Positions 32,340 to 42,841 of a DNA stretch of 64,000 bases are shown here, one piece after another (within the stretch, counting starts at the first letter, position 1; every line of letters starts with the position of its first letter). Source of the DNA: Obelidium mucronatum (lineage: Eukaryota > Chytridiomycota > Chytridiomycetes > Chytridiales > Chytriomycetaceae); assembly GCA_025765595.1 (NCBI GenBank), contig JAIVFH010000020.1:248001-312000 (forward strand), in the 5' to 3' direction. A program made the translations under genes and the position numbers. The notes below the pieces were generated by a model. That model saw nothing but the letters and a program-made list of their open reading frames with translations, had not been told where the DNA came from and ran no database searches.

Positions 32340-32924
32340 ATGATCCCGCGATACCGGGGCTTAGGAATCCTTGTAGCTGTTGCAAGGGCACTTCCAATAC
32401 TCTGCCACATCGCTTACCTCGTATTCATAATCAAGGGCCTCATATCAGATATCAAAAGTAAAGCAGACATCCCGATATGCACGTACTTTGTATTCTCAGC
32501 TCTTGGACACAGTCTGTGCTTGATTTCTCATTGCATCGCTCCCTTCTCTGAAGAGGACCTTGAATTGACCGCGAAGACTATTGGTTGTTACCTGTTGGGC
32601 ACTGTCTTGACCACAATCTTTGGATGGTTCATGTTCAGATCAAACACTGGCGAATTCATAACAGACTATATAAGCATTTTTGGATTCTCCGAGTGGCGGA
32701 CGCTTCCACTTCTTTTGCAAATTATGTACTTCAACATGTGGCTCGCCCTCGCCACGGTGATTACTGCGGTTTTCTTGGCGGTCGTGACGTGCATTGCCTG
32801 TGTTCTTAGCCTGGCGTTCGATTTTCTGCGGCGGAAGCCAAAACCAGCACCTCTTGTTAGCATTGTGACTATTCCGCCTCTTGTTGCAGTTTCGGATGTA
32901 CCACCCCTCGTCTCAGAAAGTTGA
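32340..32924 (+). CDS. Four-pass membrane protein of the local array (copy 6, long-tail type)
   Basis: 194 residues, intronless. It starts MIPRYRGLGILVAVARALPI, a lead shared with copies 8, 9 and 11. Signature SNTGEFITDYISIFGFSEWR then TLPLLLQIMYFNMW. The C-terminus repeats the tail motif: PLVSIVTIPPLVAVSDV then PPLVSES. Copies 6, 8 and 9 form a subgroup with this doubled tail. The upstream motif occurs inverted near 32245. Confidence 0.85.
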   Translation: MIPRYRGLGILVAVARALPILCHIAYLVFIIKGLISDIKSKADIPICTYFVFSALGHSLCLISHCIAPFSEEDLELTAKTIGCYLLGTVLTTIFGWFMFRSNTGEFITDYISIFGFSEWRTLPLLLQIMYFNMWLALATVITAVFLAVVTCIACVLSLAFDFLRRKPKPAPLVSIVTIPPLVAVSDVPPLVSES

Positions 32925-33137
32925 ATTTACACACACCGCGTGATTGGAAAACAAAAAAAGAATGTACATCTGTGTAGTATGAAGAGGTTCTACTTTATAT
33001 TGAAAGTGTTTTGGACCAAAAATGACAAGTCCGCGTTCCATTTGAAAAATTTCTTCAACTGCGTGTTGCACACTTTTCCAAGCTTCAGCATCGGACAACA
33101 TAAGAAATCTCCTTCCGTCTGTTCCGAGCAATTATCA

Positions 33138-33420
33138 ATGGCTTTCAATGCATCTGCAGGCTTGCTGCTGTCAGGCCTCTTTGACTTGGCCATCCTCGTC
33201 ATCTTCACCATTGGCTTCATCTCCGACAGCAGCGCAAAGTTAACTCCATCTTTGTAGCTGTCGGATCATTTTGTTGGCTGGCTATGTATTGCCATGTGAA
33301 CGTATCAACAAGATCTGATGTGCTCTTCATTTGTGGTTTGCATCTAATCGCAGACGTGGTGTTCGCCATTCCTTGAATAGGAATTCATGCGTGAACAGTA
33401 ATTTACAGAATCCGCATTGT
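33138..33420 (+). pseudogene. Decayed copy of the array family (copy 7)
   Basis: It begins with an intact start and first membrane stretch, MAFNASAGLLLSGLFDLAIL then VIFTIGFISDSSA, close to copy 5. A frameshift then leads to a stop. A later piece (LICGL-type, DVVFAIP) continues in another frame. A GTCCGCG motif lies at 33029. Confidence 0.7.
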
Positions 33421-33480
33421 ATAACACCCATTAGTCCCCACGCAGTTTTTCAACGACTTCTTTTGGAAAATCGTCAGAAA

Positions 33481-34071
33481 ATGATCTCACAATACCAGAA
33501 CGGCATCCTTATACTTCTTGCAAGGACTCTTCCACCTCTCTGTCACATTGCCTATCTCACATTCATTATCAAGGGCATCATATCAGATCTCAGCATTGAG
33601 GGGGGTGTCTTTCTGTGCCTATACTTTATCTTAGCAGCCATCGGACACACGTTGTGCCTGATCACTCATTGGATTGCCTTTTGCTCAGAAGAAGGCCTGA
33701 AAATGAATGGAATGGCCATTAATTGGTACTTTTGGGGTACAGTCGCATCCTGTATCCCTGGATGGTCAATCTTTGGAGCATATACTGGCAAGATTTTTCC
33801 AACCTATATAAGCACTTTTGGGTTTTACGAGTGGCGGAAGCTTCCACTTCTGATCCAAATTGTGTATTTCAACTTGTGGCTCTCCTTTGTATTTATAGTG
33901 GCTTTTTTGGCTCTCTTGCCGTGCTTTTGGGTCATTGACCCAGTGGTTGCTTTTTTTCGTCAGAAGGTGGCCAAGCGTCCGCGGCGGCAGCCAACACCAG
34001 CACCTCTTGTTGCCATCTCGACCATTCCGCCTCTTGTTGCGGTTTCAGATGTACCACCCCTCATCTCATAA
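33481..34071 (+). CDS. Four-pass membrane protein of the local array (copy 8, long-tail type)
   Basis: 196 residues, intronless, start MISQYQNGILILLARTLPPL. The frame is open well upstream, but this ATG aligns with copies 6, 9 and 11. Signature AYTGKIFPTYISTFGFYEWR then KLPLLIQIVYFNLWLSF. A basic segment (KVAKRPRRQPTP) precedes the doubled tail APLVAISTIPPLVAVSDV-PPLIS. A variant motif (ATCCGCATTG) sits at about 33410, 70 bp upstream of the ATG. Confidence 0.82.
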   Translation: MISQYQNGILILLARTLPPLCHIAYLTFIIKGIISDLSIEGGVFLCLYFILAAIGHTLCLITHWIAFCSEEGLKMNGMAINWYFWGTVASCIPGWSIFGAYTGKIFPTYISTFGFYEWRKLPLLIQIVYFNLWLSFVFIVAFLALLPCFWVIDPVVAFFRQKVAKRPRRQPTPAPLVAISTIPPLVAVSDVPPLIS

Positions 34072-34308
34072 GGAATGTTTCGCCAATCTCATAACCTACT
34101 TGTTGCATTTCGTTGGTTTCCGCCAAACATTCTATAAAAACTGTCATTCTGTTTATTAAAAACGTTGTTCAACGCAAGAGAAGTTCTGAATCTGATAGTA
34201 AAGTGTAAAAAGTAATTTACAAAAAAACGTTGCTTATGCAGCACGCGTTCGTAATGCAATTTTTTTTTTATATTTGGGCGACATTCAATTAATTTTCAGA
34301 AAGTTGTA

Positions 34309-34875
34309 ATGATCGTGCAAAACAAGGGCCCAGGAATCTTTGTACTTGTTGCAAGAACACTTCCGGTGCTCTGTCACATTGCCTACCTTGTATTCATTGT
34401 CGACGGCATGTTATCAGATCGCAGTTTTAAAGAGGATCTGATTCTGGGCACGTACTTTGTGCTTGCGACTATCGGACACAGCCTATGCTTGATTTTTCAT
34501 TGCATCGCTCACTTTGAAGAAGGCGACCTCGACTGGACTGTGATGTTTATTAGGTGGTACGTCTGGAGTATAATCGCGGCCAGTATCCCTGGGTGGTTCA
34601 TCTTCAGCTCACACACTGGCAAGATCATCACAGACTATATACACACTTATGGTTTCGCCGAGTGGCAAACGCTTTCACTCCTCATAAAAATTGTGTACTT
34701 CAACATGTGGGTCGCCATCGCCATCGTGACTAGCGTGGTTCTCTTGGTTCTCGTGGGCTGCCTCAGTCTAGTGATTCCGTTTCCGCCGCCGCAGCAAAAA
34801 CCCGCACCTCTTATTGCCATCTCGACGATCCCGCCTCTTGTTGCAGTTTCAGATGTACCGCCCCTCATCTCATGA
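34309..34875 (+). CDS. Four-pass membrane protein of the local array (copy 9, long-tail type)
   Basis: 188 residues, intronless, start MIVQNKGPGIFVLVARTLPV. Signature SHTGKIITDYIHTYGFAEWQ then TLSLLIKIVYFNMW, so the usual LP-x-L-x-Q is changed to LSLLIK. Tail PLIAISTIPPLVAVSDVP-PLIS. No clear upstream GTCCGCA motif was found for this copy. Confidence 0.82.
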   Translation: MIVQNKGPGIFVLVARTLPVLCHIAYLVFIVDGMLSDRSFKEDLILGTYFVLATIGHSLCLIFHCIAHFEEGDLDWTVMFIRWYVWSIIAASIPGWFIFSSHTGKIITDYIHTYGFAEWQTLSLLIKIVYFNMWVAIAIVTSVVLLVLVGCLSLVIPFPPPQQKPAPLIAISTIPPLVAVSDVPPLIS

Positions 34876-34880
34876 CTTGT

Positions 34881-35432
34881 AGTGTATCGCGTAAAATATA
34901 GAATCAATTTATGGCAATGATGAAAGTTGTTGTGTTTGGAGATTGCAAGTCCGCATTTTGCGTCTCTCCTTGAAATCACAAAGCAATTCTGATACCCAAG
35001 CACAAGAGGATTGGTAACCACCTATGGGGCATCTCTTGGTTAACGTTGGGGGTCTGCTTTACAGGTATTATCGACAGAACTATGGGTTCGCAATGGCGGA
35101 AACCGCCACCGGTTTTCCAACTCATGTATTGCAATATTTGCTCTATTGTGTTAGTGTATCGCGTAAAATATAGAATCAATTTATGGCAATGATGAAAGTT
35201 GTTGTGTTTGGAGATTGCAAGTCCGCATTTTGTGGAGTTGCGTCTCTCCTTGAAATCGCAAAGCAATTCTGATACCCAAGCACAAGAGGATTGGTAACCA
35301 CCTATGGGGCATCTCTTGGTTAACGTTGGGGGTTTGCTTTACAGGTATTATCGACAGAACTATGGGTTCGCAATGGCGGAAACCGCCACCGGTTTTCCAA
35401 CTCATGTATTGCAATATTTGCTCTATTGTGTT
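34881..35432 (+). repeat. Tandem direct duplication, about 272 bp
   Basis: Unit A (34881-35152) and unit B (35153-35432) are almost identical. Unit B has an 8-bp insertion (TGGAGTTG) near 35232. Each unit contains the upstream motif GTCCGCATTTT (34949 and 35221) and a piece of the array family. Near identity means the duplication is recent. Confidence 0.9.
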
Positions 35433-35552
35433 TGCTGTGGTGACGAATGTGTGACGATTCTTTGCAACTGTGGGGTTGGCAGAAATACTGCAGGGGACAT
35501 CAGAAACCCAGTTCGTCTTGTTTTAATTTCGAATATTTCGCTTATTTCATAA
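34995..35552 (+). pseudogene. Decayed, internally duplicated array copy (copy 10)
   Basis: Fragments of the family appear in each 272-bp unit (SLVNVGGLLYRYY-like and WRKPPPVFQLMYCNI in varying frames). The end of a copy, PVRLVLISNISLIS and stop, corresponds to the usual PLVAISTISPIS tail. No intact reading frame remains. Confidence 0.65.
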
Positions 35553-35747
35553 TAATAACAATTAAAATAGTAAGATTACGCATTCTGGCCTCAGGAATTC
35601 CTTGGTGGAAAGATGCAAGCAGTTTGCAACTAAAAAAAACCGACATCCCAAATCCACAGATCTCTCAAAAGAGTAATCGCTGAGTGTCAAAACGTGTTGA
35701 GGCCAGGGGTTGGTGATAAAAATAAAAATAGAAAAGAAAACTGAACA

Positions 35748-37209
35748 ATGGCTTCATTTTGCGACGAATTCCTGCGTAGAATTCCGAAAACCGACTTGCA
35801 TTGCCACCTGGTATTGTTGACTATGTGCTCTATTTTAAATTTGTGCTGATTGCTCGTCGCAGGATGGCTCAATCCGTCTGGAAACTCTTATAGATCTCTC
35901 CGTAGACCAGGGCTTATCCTTGCCAGCCTACGACGTCGAAGGCTTGAAGAAATTAGTGTTTAAGGACAACTACAGCTCCCTGGAAGAATACCTCGAGTGT
36001 TTCAAATACACTACAGCTGTGCTGCGGAACGAAGCCGCCCTCGAACGGGTGGCTTATGAACTTGCTATAGACCAATTTTCCATCGGTGTGCGATACTTTG
36101 AAGTTCGCTTTGCCCCGCAGTTGAACGCGACTCCCGGTGTTTTAGCAATCGATGAAGTCATTGTGAAGGTGAATGATGGATTGCAACGCGCTGTGATGGA
36201 GTTCAACAGCAGGCCCGAGATTCTATCTGGAGCTGAACCGGAGTATGGCTGTGGGATTATCGTTTGTGCCATGAGGTTCTTCACCGCTGATTCAAGCCCG
36301 TGGTACAAGAACTTTTGGGATGTTCATCAGCACGAGACACCAAAAAGGATCTATGGATTGGCTTCTGTTGCGTTAGTCGCTGCTGTAGGAAAGCTAAGAA
36401 ATGAGTCGAACATTCCGATTGTTGCCATTGATATTGCTGGAGCAGAGTTTGGTTTTCCAGGTGATTCTCGCAAATCTGGCTGAAATAATGAGCAACTTAT
36501 TAACATTTCCTACTAGCCGGAGACCATAAAGAGGCATTTGAATTGGCCCATAAGAAATTCTTCTTCAAAACCATTCATGCTGGAGAAGGTTATGGACCAG
36601 AGTCTATTTTCCAGGCAATCACCGATTGCCATGCAGAAAGAATTGGCCATGGCTATCATATTTTCGACGCAGAACATTTCAGTAATTCTGTCAGTTAAAT
36701 TTCATTGGGGCGTTAGCGTTTTACTTACTGAAGTTATGCCTTCAATCACAGCAGAGTCGCACGCTTGAAAGCCGAGAATCATACATTGGTAAACTTATCC
36801 AGTATATGTCCAATATGAGGATCTGCATTGAAGTTTGTCTCTCGAGCAACCTGCAGACCATCCCACAAGCCTCATTAGATCAACACCCAATCAAGCGAAT
36901 GTTAGATCGCAAAATGGCGGTCACACTTTGTTCGGTACATTTGGGGGTCCATCGCTGGCTTCTTTTTTTTCTATTAACTGAACGACGAACCAGGACAATA
37001 TGACAGTCTCACATACAAATGTCGAAAAGGAGTTAAAGATGGCGGTCGAGGCATTCAAATTGACACCACAACAGGTCAAAGATATTATAATGACCGGCTT
37101 CAAGCGTTCGTTCATGGCACGAGATTATGTCGAAAAGAGAGCGTACAACCGTCGCGTAGATAGCTTTTACGTGCGATTGGAGCAAGAGTATGCCATTCGA
37201 GAACAATAA
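35748..37209 (+). CDS. Adenosine deaminase family protein
   Basis: Five exons (35748-35810, 35863-36460, 36517-36689, 36752-36934, 36994-37209) give 410 residues. The metal motif is split by intron 1: [20 protein letters not shown], with the two metal-binding His. Then [17 protein letters not shown], the HAGEGYGP loop with its His, RIGHGYHIF, and [10 protein letters not shown]. The C-terminal Asp of the active site is in VTLCSDN, reached across intron 4. The enzyme deaminates adenosine to inosine in purine salvage. The exon 3/4 junction is the least certain; alternative sites within a few bases exist. It sits within the membrane-protein array with no evident link to it. Confidence 0.85.
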
Positions 37210-37377
37210 TAAAGCGATTCTATATACTCAGATATTCACAATTCAGGTGAATTCCACAGTAATTTCCACAACTCAAGCCCACTTTTCGGATCACTTGATC
37301 TGTCTTGGAAGGCATTTGTACGGCGGTTAGGATTGGAATTGAATAAATATGTTCACTCAACAAAAAATTAGCCACCC

Positions 37378-37938
37378 ATGGTCATGATACCGCAATACAA
37401 GGGCATCAGTATCCTTATACACATTGCAAAACTACTGCCGGTGCTTTTCCATGCTGCCTATATAATATTCATCGTCATTGCCCTAATTTCGGACCCAAGC
37501 AATGTAGCAGCATATATATACTCCTTATTATTGGCAATTGCGCATATCTGGTGGCTCTTGGTTCATTGTTTTGTGGTCATCGATTTTAGCTTTGAAGATC
37601 TCGGAATGACAAAGCTGTTGCTTGCCTTTCATTGTATCGTTAATGTGGGATTCAGCATCATTGGATCCTTTTGTTTTGGAGGATATACTGGATATACTGT
37701 TGTTGGATACGCATATTGCATTGGGTTTGGTGAATGGCAGAATCTGCCGCTGATGTTCCAACTCATGTACTTTAATATTTGGCTTGATATTGTGGGTATC
37801 ATAGCATGCATTGTGGGGATTCTGCTGACAATTGCGTATGTTTGTTGCTTATGGGAGTACCTTGATTTTATTCAGGAGTGGTGCAAACCAAACCCACCAC
37901 CACTCGTTGCGATTTCGACTGTGTCTCCATTAGAATAA
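37378..37938 (+). CDS. Four-pass membrane protein of the local array (copy 11)
   Basis: 186 residues, intronless, start MVMIPQYKGISILIHIAKLL. Membrane stretches include AAYIIFIVIALISDPSNV, SLLLAIAHIWWLLVHCFVV, CIVNVGFSIIGSFCFGG and LDIVGIIACIVGILLTIAYV. Signature GYTGYTVVGYAYCIGFGEWQ then NLPLMFQLMYFNIW. Tail PPLVAISTVSPLE. Its front half is close to copy 2 (SDPSNVAAYIYS against TDPSNVAAYVYS). Confidence 0.85.
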   Translation: MVMIPQYKGISILIHIAKLLPVLFHAAYIIFIVIALISDPSNVAAYIYSLLLAIAHIWWLLVHCFVVIDFSFEDLGMTKLLLAFHCIVNVGFSIIGSFCFGGYTGYTVVGYAYCIGFGEWQNLPLMFQLMYFNIWLDIVGIIACIVGILLTIAYVCCLWEYLDFIQEWCKPNPPPLVAISTVSPLE

Positions 37939-38018
37939 AAAATAAAATCAGAACCTAAACGCACAAGCCAAAATCATCACGCCGAATTATGGTTGATTTT
38001 ATTTTTTACCATCAGAAT

Positions 38019-40076
38019 CTAATAACCCAAAGACCCAGATCCCCCGCGCGATGATTTCCCTGATGACATGGCGTTTCGTACAGCGACAAATACAGCACCT
38101 CCAACTACGAAAAAGGCCAAGTACATGAACCAGCCACGACCGCCTGCACTACTGCTACCGACATTTGTTTGTGCCAATTGAACCGTTGAATCGAGTTGGC
38201 TGTTTTTTCGTTCAAGAGCTTCAGCGACTACTTTCATCGACGCGTCTCCCTGTAGCGTTTTGCATCAGAAAATGAGGAAAATGGAAATGAGATACTGGTT
38301 ACTCACACTTGAATAAGCCGATGATATTGTTTGAGATAAAGAGCGAATAGAATTACTGATGACATCGGCCTTTGCTCTACAATCATGACACTCGCTGTTC
38401 AAAGAAGCTAAAAAACAAAAATTAAGGACTCTTACATCATGCTATCCACGCGCGCCTCAAGGTCCCCAGCTTTTCCATGTACTTGATTCATGGCGATATC
38501 GGCGTGACGATCATATTGGTTGATCGTGATGTCGGCTGCCATCAAGGGAGCCAGTCCCAGCCGTGCTTGAAGGATATTCAATGAATTAATGATTTTCTGC
38601 TGATTTTGAAGCAAGATTTGTAAATTCGTAATCTGTAATCGAGATGGTGTGAATTTGTATGACAATGTGTCATAAATCAGCAAAAGGCTTACACTGAACA
38701 ATTCTTCAAATCCTTCTGGATATGCTTCACGAGTATCGGCTACTTCGGCTTCATTTACAACAGAAGTAGCAAGTTTGATGTTCTGCGCAAAGAAACAGTG
38801 GCTGGTTTAAATAAAAGTAAACATTGAAAACAAAACCATGCATAAAACCTTAAGCTCTTCGGGATCTGTAGGAAGTCCTTGGTTCTCTTCCGCCTTGAAA
38901 CCCTGCAATTTTCGTTTTATTGCATCGTGTAAGTCCAAATTTATGTTTTTCAACTAAAGAAGCAATGAGACAGGCGTCCTCTCGCGACAAGCAGGGGACG
39001 GGAGGGAAGCTGAAAACGTTGCATTGAAAATACCTTTTCGGGAGGATTTGCTTGGTGGACCTCGAAATGAAACACATCGTGGTCGTCTTAAAGATTAATC
39101 AGTGAATACGTTTGGGTTTTTCCCCAGAAGAAGAATCCATACCATGAACGAATTGCATCGTTGATGCGCTAATTCCGAAATGGTATCCAATTGGTAGGTT
39201 GACGTTGTTTGCTGTAAAGCATTCACTAAAACCTTTTCCTTCTTGATTCAAATCCATTTCAAACTACATCACCAAACTAAGCATTAATACGCGATATCAA
39301 GAAATAATTTGGGTGCTCACTTTCAGAGTCTTTCCAATATAAGAAACGCGAGCATGGACGCGATGGGGTGAGTTGCGGTAATCACGGTAACACTTCCCCA
39401 AGAACCCAGATAAATTTTCAGGTGGGCTACGAAGCTGCCCTGCCAACGGCAAGGTGCCATGTTCACTGTTGTATCCATAGATCAGGGGAACATAGCGCCG
39501 TCCGACGTATGCCGTATCCAGTCCAACCAAAAGCCCTATTGCAGCCAGAATTCCATCAACTAACACCAGCAAAATAGGCTTAATAAAAAGATATACCAGT
39601 CCAAGAGTCTTTGCTTCCATAGATTGGACCAAGTCCATTTGGTTGTTTTGCATACCAAAACCCAAAGCCTTCGCCTCCCGTCGATGCCACCGAAGGCGGA
39701 GACGAAGACGCAAAGGAGAAAGTAACGACCCATTCCCTGTGAGGATTGGGCTCCGAGCACCAGATTGATCCAGTCATGTTTGGAGTTCCTGGCACCACTC
39801 TCACCCGGTCAAATGCCGGATGGGCAACTGCACTCCAGTCCTTAGATGCTGATTTTTTGGAACCAAGTCAGAGCAAAGCTTACATCCGTTTGTCTGGAAG
39901 TGGGGAATGAGCGAGTTTTGCGGGGTTGCTCCAGCCGCTGGCCTCATGCCTGGATTGGTCACGAAGGGCTTCTTAAATGACTGGCGATAATCGAACTTTG
40001 TTCGAACGAGATCGGTGGCGGGGACTGAAATGGCGGCCTGCGCGCAGAGTGCAAAGAGCAGCAGGAGCAACGCCAT
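38019..40076 (-). CDS. ERGIC-53-type L-type lectin cargo receptor
   Basis: Ten exons (40076-39884, 39848-39597, 39535-39321, 39263-39143, 39086-39034, 38953-38849, 38782-38693, 38632-38436, 38394-38307, 38249-38019) give 514 residues; ERGIC-53 has 510. Signal peptide MALLLLLFALCAQAA, then RTKFDYRQSFKKPF. The lectin fold has GEGFGFWYAKQPNGLGPIYG and ends DDHDVFHFEVHQANP. The stalk is helical (LDLHDAIKRKLQGFKAEENQ). One TM (WFMYLAFFVVGGAVFVAV) is followed by a short tail ending GSGSLGY, without a KKXX signal. It should ferry glycoproteins from ER to Golgi. The Ca2+-site loop reads GLDTAYVG, keeping one Asp of the family's FDSFDND, so metal dependence may be lost. It is opposite in strand to the array and divergent from copy 12. 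Confidence 0.85.
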
Positions 40077-40209
40077 TTTTGAATGTTTGTTCAACACGTA
40101 GACTGATGAAAGTGTATTAAACTATATGTTATTTATAATTTGAAAATTAATGATGATGGAATTTGCGCTGGCGGCAATTCAACATGGAGTGGAATTGTTT
40201 GTGACTTGT

Positions 40210-40220
40210 GTCCGCACTTA
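40210..40220 (+). promoter_or_regulatory. Shared upstream motif of array copy 12
   Basis: GTCCGCACTTA, one base from the motif of copies 2 and 5, but only 28 bp before the ATG at 40238. Confidence 0.4.
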
Positions 40221-40237
40221 AAGAAAGAATCTAAAGA

Positions 40238-40831
40238 ATGAATTACTTGTGTTCAGGACCGCCGCCAATCTCACAATGGCGCACCATTGACTTTGTAATG
40301 GCGTTGGTTGTCGCTACCCATGTGGCTTACATCGTGTTCATTTCCGTTGGCTTGGCCTTTGACAGCAGCAAGACAGCACCGCAATACTATGCAGCATTCA
40401 ACATGATCGTTTACATTGGCTGGATGGTTTGCCATTCTCTCTTGATCGGCGATGAGTCACTTGACGACTCTAGCGCTCTGATATTGATGTTTGGGGCGTA
40501 TCTTGTGGCTCCTGCGTTTTTGAGTTTCATTGCTTGGTTCCATTTTGCAGCATACACTGGCTACAACATTGTTCAATACGTTAGTACTTTCGGCTTTGCT
40601 GAATGGAGAACCCTTCCGTTGCTCTATCAGCTCATTTATTTCAACGTTTGGTTGCATATGTTTCTTGTAGTCGCTTCTATGTTGGCAGTGCCAGTCATTA
40701 TTTACTATGGCTGTTTCGAGGTTCAGAAAGAAGATAGTTCGGAACAATTGGAGCAAGCGCGATTGGACCCACAACCGAAGCCAGAACCTCTTGTTGCTAT
40801 ATCAACTGTTTCTCTCTTAACAATCTCTTGA
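40238..40831 (+). CDS. Four-pass membrane protein of the local array (copy 12)
   Basis: 197 residues, intronless, start MNYLCSGPPPISQWRTIDFV. Membrane stretches include MALVVATHVAYIVFISVGLA, AAFNMIVYIGWMVCHSLL, FGAYLVAPAFLSFIAWFHF and FLVVASMLAVPVIIYYGCF. Signature YTGYNIVQYVSTFGFAEWR then TLPLLYQLIYFNVW. The pre-tail segment is acidic (QKEDSSEQLEQARLD), unlike the basic one of copy 5; tail PLVAISTVSLLTIS. It is the right end of the array. Confidence 0.85.
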   Translation: MNYLCSGPPPISQWRTIDFVMALVVATHVAYIVFISVGLAFDSSKTAPQYYAAFNMIVYIGWMVCHSLLIGDESLDDSSALILMFGAYLVAPAFLSFIAWFHFAAYTGYNIVQYVSTFGFAEWRTLPLLYQLIYFNVWLHMFLVVASMLAVPVIIYYGCFEVQKEDSSEQLEQARLDPQPKPEPLVAISTVSLLTIS

Positions 40832-40920
40832 ACAATGAATAAACTACGAATCTCTTTTTTTGGGCCTCTTGTCCTCCCCTTCTCGATGATAAAAATACGT
40901 TATTAAAATTCTTGTTAAAA

Positions 40921-42627
40921 ATGTCCTCTGATCCCCACGCCATTATTCCGATACCGCCTCTCCAGTGCACTGATCAGTCAGAAACACGCGTTATCATTAG
41001 CGTCGGATCATCTGAAACCGTCACAAACATTGATGGAGACAAACCTCTACCTAGGCTGCCGCCAAACTCTGATCAGTTTATGATCGCGTCCACTTATACT
41101 TCCAATGCACTTTCCGCGACGCGTACATCATCCACCGAAAGAATTCATCCTCGCAGATCTCGCCCTGAACCAAGGTAATAAAAATTGGTTTGTGATCGCC
41201 CAACTCAAAGAGCCCGCGCAGTAGCCACAGACGACGACAACCAACGCCTCCAGTACAACATAACACAAATGTGGAAGAAGTAGGGAGCGAAGTGGCGGGA
41301 ATGATTTTTTCTTGGAGGTCAGTGTGTTTGTTTGTTTATTGTTTGTGGGGTTTGTCACTGACTCACTGGTCCCATCAAAACATATCACCACAAACAACTC
41401 TGGTTTCGACACAGAGTATGGCTTGGACTTGAAATTTTGGCTCTCGCAGGAATGCTTACAATCAACACGTATGCTCTATTGAAAGATCAAGCACCCTGTG
41501 ATGTCAGCACCTGGGTCTTTACAATCGCAAGCAGCGTCGTGATGGCGATACAAATTATATTGGCTGTTACTTTGTTTGTGAATTTGCCTGCGCCAGCCTT
41601 GGGAACCGGTTTGAGAATGACGTGGGCTGTTCATCGGAAATTCATGGTTTCAAGATGTACCTTCTTTGTCAGTTTCGCAATTTCGCTTGTTCAGATTGCA
41701 CTGATTCCTGCTGGAATTGCCATTGTGAAGAATGCTGATACTGACTGTGTAAGTTGGAGCTATCATATTTTGGACAATCCATTGTCTTACCTGCGTTTTC
41801 TTTTGTTCCAAGTTTACACGGCCCACTTTGACTTATGTCTACACATTCTACTTGTCTCTTGCTCAATGCATAGTTTTAGTTTGCATTTCGATTCCTATTT
41901 GCTTCATGGTAAGAATATGTTGCATTCCAATCCTTTTTTTTCTTTACTATATATTATCTGACATCAAAACCAAAAACAACCCCCAGCCATGCTGTTTCCT
42001 TCTCTTTGACTTACCATCCTACCATGGAGTGAGTCCACGCGCCATCCAAAGACTCACAACCATCACATACATGGATCCCCTTTCTGATCAAACCTCCACC
42101 GTTTACTCCAGCAGCAGCAATACAACCGGGAAACCTAGTCCAGAGGAAGTTGAAGCGATAGCACCTGCTGCTTCGCGGCCGAGTTGGAAAACTATATTCG
42201 CAAGCTCTAACCGCTCGGAGGATCTTGCTGTTTCTGAGATCACCACAGCGCAGGCAGCTGAGCCGCCTTCAGAGAGACCACAGCTGCCGCAAACGCCGCG
42301 TGCTAAAAAGCAAAACAAAACTAGAAACTTTAATAATAATGGTGGGAGAGGGAAGAGTATGGGTCAATCGAGTAGACATGCAACTGTGCATGAAACGGAA
42401 TGTGCGATTTGTTTAGAGCCTTGGAAGAATGGAGAAGTGATCAAGCAAATGAAGTGTGGGCATTCGTATCATCAAGATTGTTTGACAATGTGGCTGGAAG
42501 AACACAACCACTGGTGAGTATTTTTTTTTTTTTTTTTGGCGGAAACAGAAACTAAACTGGCGATATCACTTCTAGTCCTTACTGCCGCCACCAGATACAA
42601 ACGAATGCACTATTTTCGAGATTTTAA
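40921..42627 (+). CDS. Multi-pass membrane RING-H2 protein, probable E3 ubiquitin ligase
   Basis: Six exons (40921-41174, 41222-41317, 41415-41748, 41813-41908, 41987-42513, 42576-42627) give 452 residues. The N-terminus is soluble and Pro/Ser-rich. The middle has four hydrophobic stretches (LEILALAGMLTINTYALL, FTIASSVVMAIQIILAVTLF, SFAISLVQIALIPAGIAIV, and one in YTFYLSLAQCIVLVCISIPI). The C-terminus is a RING-H2 finger: CAICLEPW...MKCGHSYHQDC...HNHCPYCR. The seventh zinc ligand (first Cys of CPYC) is built across the last intron (TG|T). Such proteins tag membrane or secretory clients with ubiquitin. Confidence 0.85.
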
Positions 42628-42841
42628 GTCTTATATTTTTTATTTATATCGTGACCAAAAAATAGATAGAATTTCGGTGACCAAGTATTAAAAAATCATC
42701 AGGCCATGCACGACCCACCACAGAAAAAAAAATAAAAAAAAGAAAGAAAAAAGGATCATACCACCACCTAAACCCAACAAACCGTATATCACAAATTCAG
42801 ATATTTAGTCCAGCAACTTGCATTGCCCTCCTGCCAGATAA

